A stretch of DNA of 64,000 nucleotides from [Phialemoniopsis] sp. UDSM-2020 (taxonomy: Eukaryota > Ascomycota > Sordariomycetes > Thyridiales > Thyridiaceae): contig JAEILZ010000009.1 in the NCBI GenBank assembly GCA_018873225.1, positions 1,293,501 through 1,357,500 on the forward strand, given 5' to 3'. This document shows positions 58,648 through 64,000 of the stretch, piece by piece. Each line of letters begins with the position of its first letter. The stretch's first letter is position 1. Below the pieces are notes generated by a model. That model had not been told where the DNA came from and made no database searches. It worked only from the letters and a program-made list of their open reading frames with translations. The position numbers and the translations under genes were made by a program.

Positions 58648-60214
58648 TTAATCCAACCGCTCCGTGAGAGACTTCATCACCCGTGCGTAGAACTTGGCGG
58701 CATGCGGCCGAGGGAAAGTGATCTCTTCCACCAGGTAGTCCGGCAGCACTTCGATGAGCGCCCTATCCCGGTTGGCGTCCAGCTGCGGCTTGTACATGAA
58801 CTGCGCCTCGTCGTAGTCCTCCTTTGCGCTGTCATTGCCGATGGTCAGTTTGAAGTGTAGCGCTGCGTCATATCATGTTAGTCGTCTGCTTTTTGGATCG
58901 TGTTTTCGACATATGTAGGTAAACTTACTTCCGTTACGGCCCGTTTGGATGCAGTCATAGACGTCTTGGTCGCTCTCGCGCTTGACGCCGCGGACAATCA
59001 GGCCCGTCAGGTCGCCATAGAGGATCTCCTTCATCTGGGCGGCCTGGCTGTTGGCTTGTATCGCCTCGCGCGAGGCGGCGGCACCAGCCTTGAGCGCGCT
59101 GCCTGGCACCTTGACCTCGGCGGAGCGGGCGGCGGCCAGCTTGGTAGAGAGGGACTTGATCTCCGTCTTGGCGTCGGACAGCGAGCTCGTCAAGGAGGTG
59201 ATGTTGGCTTGCAGGCCATCCACTTTCGCTTCGCTGGCTTCCAGCTGCTTCTTGAAGCGCTCGCCTTCCTGGGCTAGCTCGCGTTGCGCGGCAAGCTCGG
59301 ATTTGAGACTGGCGATCAAATCATTGTACGCTGTGGGCTATAGTTAGCAAGTGGTCCAAAGTCACCAAGATATGCTTAGACATGCCTTTGGTCTTGTCGT
59401 CTCCCTGCTTCTTAAGCCTATCAAAGTTCCGCTCGGCTTCCTTTACCCCTATATCCCTGAGATCCCGGTATTTGGCTTCAAGAGCATCATGTTTCCTCGT
59501 CAAGTCACCAAGTCGCCGGCGCAGGGTCGCGTCACTCTCGCCAGCGTCTGCGATACCCGACCGTCGCCGCGCCGCAGGCTGTTTTCGCTGGGCAGGTACT
59601 GGCTCAGGCTCCTCTTCCGCTGGCAGCTCCTCCATCTGTGTGGTGTCCTCCTGGTCGATGTCCATAGGGTCAGCAGGCTGTTGCGTCTCCGGTATTTCAG
59701 TCTCGTCCTGGGCCTCAGGTTCCTCCTCAGCCGGTGGTGCTGGTGCGGCTGCCTTGCGACCTCGCTTGGGCGCAGGAGCGGCTGGCACGACAGCCTTGGG
59801 ACGCCCCCGTCCTTTTGGCGCTTTTGTGTCATCGCTCTGAGGGGGCGAGGCCAGAGACTCTGACGCTGCTGAACCATTGGTCTTTGTCGCAACCTTGCGG
59901 CCTGCTCTGGGCGCCGCTTTCGACTGGACGTTGGTCTTCTCCGCCAGGATCTGTCGCTCCTCCTCGTCCTCCTCAACTCTCTCCACGGCAGCGGCTATCC
60001 TGTCGCTCGAGCGCCGACTTGATTTCTGTGCTGGCTTTGTAATCTTGTTGGCCGCCGGACGGCCTCGCGTCTTCTTTGCTGGCGCCATCTTCTCTGTCGC
60101 AGATGTTATTTTGGTGGGCTTTGCTGTTGCGCGCGCGCGTACACCTCCAAGATCGTCCTCCGAGTCCGAATCCACCAGTCCAGCCAAGTTTCCGTGGATT
60201 CTGGCTCTGGCCAT
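58648..60214 (-). CDS. CSM1: Kinetochore/monopolin coiled-coil protein Csm1/Pcs1 (481 aa)
   Basis: Three exons (59386-60214, 58929-59330, 58648-58862) encode 481 residues. Csm1 (Pcs1 in fission yeast) forms V-shaped dimers that clamp kinetochore microtubule-binding units and helps silence rDNA. The N-terminal 250 residues are basic and acidic low complexity with AT-hook-like RGRP motifs (KKTRGRPAANK, KGRGRPKA) and an acidic block (PMDIDQEDTTQMEELP). A long coiled coil (about 240-375) follows, and then the globular Csm1 domain (about 375-481; LHFKLTIGNDSAKEDYD, RALIEVLPDYLVEEITFPR). Intron 1 (59331-59385) uses a GC donor (AAAG|GCATGT): only this gives a phase-1 match to the acceptor, which completes KTKAYNDLIASL. 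The frame-consistent last exon ends KSLTERLD. The start is ATG 60214; upstream there is only a TTG. The AT hooks are longer than in yeast Csm1 and may be specific to filamentous fungi. Confidence 0.88.
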
Positions 60215-60855
60215 TTGATGGCGCAAAATGAATCTATGGGTCGTGGGTGTACTCCGTACCGTGTCGCGTGCAGTTCAGGTTCAGGAAGTCCGGTGTCAAT
60301 TGGGGTTGTTATGATAACTGCGATCGATGATTACTGTTAATGTGGGCTTGCGGGGTGTCGGGTAGGAACAGCGTGCCCAAAAGTCGCGTGTTAAATGAGC
60401 GAGTTGAAGATATCAGGGATGTTTTGGACGTTTCCACTTTGGGAAGAAGGTAAACAAGCACATGCACTTTTGGCACATCCGCCCTTGATTAGGGAGGTTA
60501 TGCGCTTATCGAAGGATAAGTGGGACCAGCTCTGTGCTTTAGTGGGCCGAGGTTGGATTGGGATTTGATGGTTGACTTGGAGGTCGCATTTGATTGCGTG
60601 GGCCTGCAGATTGAGTGGCGGGAGGACAAGGCGCGACACAGACCAGACTTCGAGAACCTTTTGCAGAACGCAAACGTGGGGATGATCCCTGGATCTTTCA
60701 ACCTTCCAAACTTCAACAGATTCTACAGCGCAGCAGGGCCAGGCAACGCAGACCCGAACCAACAATTCCGTGCCTCATTACCTCCCCTATCCTTGCCTTG
60801 CCCGACAGACAACGCCACTGGTACCGCCGGCCCTATCGAGGCCAAGTAGCCCATC
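60215..60855. promoter_or_regulatory. Divergent promoter of CSM1 and MSP1
   Basis: These 641 bp separate two divergent starts. Two GTCGCGT words (60263-60269 and 60383-60389) and one TACTCCGTA (60250-60258) lie on the CSM1 side. The GTCGCGT word also occurs before MCM3 and PMS1. No gene is seen. Confidence 0.5.
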
Positions 60856-62214
60856 ATGGGTGATCGCAAGAGAGCAGGAGACTATCTCCTGGACATTGCC
60901 CTCTTCGCCGGCATGGTCAGTACATTCCCACCTCAGATATGGAACGGAGCCAGTACTAACCCGAGCGCAGACCATAAGTCTCGTTTACCTGACAAAGAAC
61001 ATTCTCTCCACCTTCGCCAGTACGATGGGCGACCCCGAAAAAGAAAAGCACGAACAGGCAAAAGTCAAAGCGCGCGCCAATCTGCAGCGGATCCAAAGAT
61101 CGCGAGCGGCAGACCAGGCTGCGGGTGACGGGGCCGATGACGATAGCCAGGTCCAGAGGATCAGCGATATAGAACTGAACGAGTACGAAAGCCAGGTCGC
61201 TATGGACGTTGTGGCGCCACAGGACATATCGGTTGGATTCAATGACATCGGTGGCCTGGACGAGATTATTGAGGAGCTCAAGGAAGCCGTCATCTATCCT
61301 CTTACGATGCCACATCTCTATTCCCACGGTGGAAATCTGCTCTCGGCGCCCTCCGGAGTGCTTCTCTACGGCCCGCCCGGGTGCGGCAAGACCATGCTGG
61401 CCAAGGCTGTTGCGCATGAAAGCGGCGCTTTCTTCATCAACCTCCACATCTCCACCGTAACAGAGAAGTGGTATGGCGATTCCAACAAGCTCGTCCGAGC
61501 CGTCTTCTCACTGGCGCGCAAGATGCAACCCGCCATCATCTTCATCGACGAGATCGACGCAGTTCTCGGTACGCGACGGAGTGGCGAACACGAGGCCAGT
61601 GGCATGGTCAAGGCAGAGTAAGTCAAGCGCCCACTATGGAACACTTTAGTTTTGAAGTCCTGAGCTGACCCCTTGCCAGATTCATGACGCTCTGGGACGG
61701 TCTGACGTCGGCCAACTCGGCTGGCAAGCCATCCCGGATATGCGTGCTTGGCGCCACGAATCGCATGCATGACATCGATGAGGCAATTCTTCGAAGAATG
61801 CCCAAGAAGTTCCCCGTTCCCTTACCTGCCAGAGATCAACGCCGCAGGATTCTGCAGCTTGTTCTAGGAGACACTAAGAGAGATCCCTCCTTTGACCTGG
61901 AGTACGTTGCCAAGGTCACTGCGGGCATGTCAGGCAGTGACCTGAAGGAGGCGTGCCGTGACGCGGCCATGGTGCCTATGCGAGAGTACATTCGCTCCCA
62001 CCGCTCCAGTGGCCAAGCCATGGGCCTGGTCGACCCGACAAAGATCCGCGGTCTCTTGACCGAGGACTTCTTCGGCCGGAAAGGAGGCGGCACGGTCATT
62101 GATGAGAATCGCAAGCGCCGCTCTTCGAATGCCAAGACCGAGACTGCCAAATCCTCTGGCGATGAATATGAAGACGTCGAAGAGGACCACTTGACAGCGG
62201 CATCGACGGACTGA
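60856..62214 (+). CDS. MSP1: Mitochondrial outer-membrane AAA ATPase Msp1/ATAD1 (413 aa)
   Basis: Three exons (60856-60915, 60971-61617, 61680-62214) encode 413 residues. Msp1 pulls mislocalised tail-anchored proteins out of the mitochondrial outer membrane and peroxisomes. A membrane anchor near residues 10-34 spans the first exon junction (LLDIALFAGM joined to TISLVYLTK). The linker and AAA core follow: SVGFNDIGGLDEIIEELK, Walker A GPPGCGKT (154-161), the pore loop KWYGDSNKL, Walker B IIFIDEID (Asp 213, Glu 214) and the sensor/arginine region GATNRMHDIDEAILRRMPKK. Splicing of intron 2 gives VKAEFMTLWDGLTS. The C-terminal tail is Ser/Glu-rich. The start is the first ATG (MGDRKRAGDYLLD); an in-frame TAG closes the frame just upstream. 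Confidence 0.96.
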
Positions 62215-63178
62215 AGTTGTACACGACCAATAGTGAGCAAATCTTTCTGAGGCTCGAGCAGCATACGGATTTAGAAATTCTCCACCTTAGCATTCATTCG
62301 GGTCGGCGTTCAGGTAGCGATAATTGTTCGGACCATCTCCTGGAAGGGAATTGCCGTGTTATGCATGTAGTACGGCGTAGAAGGGAAACTACAGGAAGCT
62401 CATAGACACATCCAAAATACCCTGGTCCAATGCGATCTCATCTATGTATCCAGTTACTTACTACGATTATGTACTCGCCGGTATCATAGCAAGACTATAG
62501 AGTCGGCTTATTGTAGATCTTTGGAGCCTTCGATGAAATACCTGACCGTAACAAGGATAGATAGACAAGTAATTGAACCAGAGATGTCGAAGTCCAGCAC
62601 TGAGTGAACGCGATTAGTCCATATAGGGCGGCCTTTGAATCTGCTGAGCGATGGTTTGTCCAAACAATTGTCTTCGAGCCTTACGCACGTACATCGTATA
62701 CTATAGTCGATAGAAACTACTATAGACTTTTGTTACCTTGATATCCTTGAGATCTATCATAAGGTCGGCAGGGTCTCATAAATGGGCTTCCTTTCAATGA
62801 TAGAGGGTGCCAACAAGCGAAAGCGAAGAAGATAATAATAGAAGCACAAGCTGACTGTAGAATAGTCCATAGTAACATAACCATTGAGAGTAAGTTCTTC
62901 GATCAGGCATCCTGCTCTGTTTCATCATCGCACTTGTAAATCTTTCGCACATGAGGTACTTTTCTCTCTAACGAGCAAGTTACCAGGAACTCCGGAGTAT
63001 AACTTTCCTCGGGCGAAAAAACCGATGAACCAACCAAAGAAGCACAGCCATGGACATACATATCATACGGTTCTGCTCCGGAATCTCTGCGTTTCATTTC
63101 TTTCCACAACACACAAACACGTATCTTCAACTCTTTATCCCATTCGGAGTGTCGCGCTATATCTGAATTGACCACGTC
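62215..63178. other. Intergenic region downstream of MSP1
   Basis: These 0.96 kb contain the 3' end of MSP1 and the promoter of the gene at 63179. The middle (about 62480-62880) is A+T-rich, with ACTATAGT-type palindromes (62700-62707, and a related ACTATAG at 62718). No gene is seen. Confidence 0.5.
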
Positions 63179-64000
63179 ATGTCTTCAGAACAACTCAGCG
63201 ATAGGCGATGGAACTCGAGATGGGATGGCTTGCCTGCAGAAATCCGGTTGCTTATCTTCGAAGCCCTCACACAAGATGATCGCCCACCGGGACGCTTGGC
63301 CGCAGTGTCCCGAGAATGGCAGAACGAACTTGAGCGTCATAACTTCACGCGAATCAAAGTGACGAACTCACGTCTCAACGACTTCAATTCCATGACCCGT
63401 CGAAACCGGACCCTCGTTCGTTATATCTGGCTCTGTCTGGAACTTGATAGTTACGACTGCACCAAGTGCGCGCCAGTAACGGGAAGTCTTACACCTAAAG
63501 AACGGGCGGAGGCTCTTGCCGTAACTGTTGCGGAGGGCGATCGAATCAACACAGTATTATGGATCTTCTTTATGCAGCTAAGCACCTGGGAGGCTCGCGA
63601 CGAAATGGTACTTGATATCAGTATCCATTCGCCTAGTGACTGCGAACATTGGTTCAAATACCTGACCTTTAGGCCCGATATCCCTTTAGAGAGTCTAGGA
63701 GGTGGTGACATCGAGCAGACGATACTCACCGAAAGCTATAGTGATCCTCAACATAACTGGTTTGAACAGTTCACACACTCGGCTCCACCTCGCGCGGCTA
63801 TCGACAAAGTGTTCCGCCCAGTCTGGGACGAAGGACTCTTTGAGAGTGAACGGTCAGAGCGCCGGTGGTGGGATCAGCTTCCATCGGTTCCGGTGGTGAC
63901 CTGTGTCTTTCTCCGGCAACAGAACCGCCGGAGATGGAAGCCGCCCTCGCTTGCCCACATGTTTGTGGTTTCCCCAATCTACAGGAGGTCCACTACGAAC
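63179..64000 (+). CDS. F-box-like / DUF6546-type protein, 5' part (at least 274 aa, cut by window end)
   Basis: An ATG at 63179 (MSSEQLSDRRWNSRWDGLPA) opens a frame that runs without a stop to the last base, giving 274 residues. The N terminus has the F-box-like pattern LPAEIRLLIFEAL followed by LAAVSREWQNELERHNFTRI, and then RNRTLVRYIWLCLELDSYDC with a CTKC pair. This arrangement is characteristic of a family of fungal F-box-like proteins, abundant in Pezizomycotina and often called DUF6546 in domain databases; I name it from memory and cannot search. These proteins probably recruit substrates to SCF ubiquitin ligases or have lost that role; copy number varies greatly between species. No intron is seen in the visible part. 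The 3' end lies outside the window. Confidence 0.75.
   Translation, partial: MSSEQLSDRRWNSRWDGLPAEIRLLIFEALTQDDRPPGRLAAVSREWQNELERHNFTRIKVTNSRLNDFNSMTRRNRTLVRYIWLCLELDSYDCTKCAPVTGSLTPKERAEALAVTVAEGDRINTVLWIFFMQLSTWEARDEMVLDISIHSPSDCEHWFKYLTFRPDIPLESLGGGDIEQTILTESYSDPQHNWFEQFTHSAPPRAAIDKVFRPVWDEGLFESERSERRWWDQLPSVPVVTCVFLRQQNRRRWKPPSLAHMFVVSPIYRRSTTN

Overview
The window is nuclear DNA of a filamentous ascomycete (Pezizomycotina, most likely a Sordariomycete; I cannot name the species). The evidence is: genes on both strands without operons; many short introns (mostly 55-90 nt) with GT..AG borders and fungal branch points; CACAATGGC-type start contexts; and a set of single-copy ascomycete housekeeping genes whose exons join in frame into full-length proteins. 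I reconstructed 19 protein genes with splice sites by hand and also call one candidate small-protein gene.

Layout. 0.4-3.5 kb: BRO1 (minus). 6.0-8.4 kb: an irregular multi-C2H2 zinc-finger protein and a fumarylacetoacetate-hydrolase-family enzyme (both plus). 8.4-18.7 kb: 10 kb without any recognisable conventional gene; it holds one promising small transcription unit (TATA box near 14711, an ATG-free leader of over 500 nt, and a 40-codon Cys-rich ORF at 15213). 18.7-22.8 kb: EXO70 and a class III aminotransferase (both minus), followed by about 3 kb without genes. 25.7-35.8 kb: MCM3 (plus), a MAK32-like PfkB-fold protein (minus), SRV2/CAP (plus) and carnitine acetyltransferase (minus). 35.8-38.3 kb: no gene. 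38.3-50.6 kb: an RSC8/SWI3-type remodeller subunit (minus), ETF alpha (plus), adrenodoxin reductase ARH1 (minus), a four-helix membrane protein of unknown function (plus) and PMS1 (minus). 50.6-54.0 kb: no gene. 54.0-64.0 kb: BST1 (plus), CSM1/PCS1 (minus), MSP1 (plus) and an F-box-like/DUF6546-like gene cut by the window end.

The genes do not form one pathway. Recurrent themes are genome maintenance (MCM3, PMS1, CSM1, RSC8), acetyl/electron metabolism of mitochondria and peroxisomes (carnitine acetyltransferase, ETF alpha, ARH1, MSP1) and membrane traffic (BRO1, EXO70, BST1, CAP for actin). MluI-cell-cycle-box-like sequences lie upstream of MCM3, PMS1 and CSM1, which suggests shared G1/S control.

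The most interesting observations are: (1) the carnitine acetyltransferase gene, whose 63-nt frame-preserving 5' intron, mitochondrial presequence, internal ATG and C-terminal AKL together look like a built-in switch for mitochondrial versus peroxisomal delivery; (2) the unannotated-looking 40-residue CxxC/CxxC micropeptide gene in the 10-kb gap; (3) two GC-AG introns in PMS1 and CSM1; (4) a PfkB-fold protein lacking the usual catalytic Asp; (5) perfect TACCTAGGTA palindromes scattered between genes.
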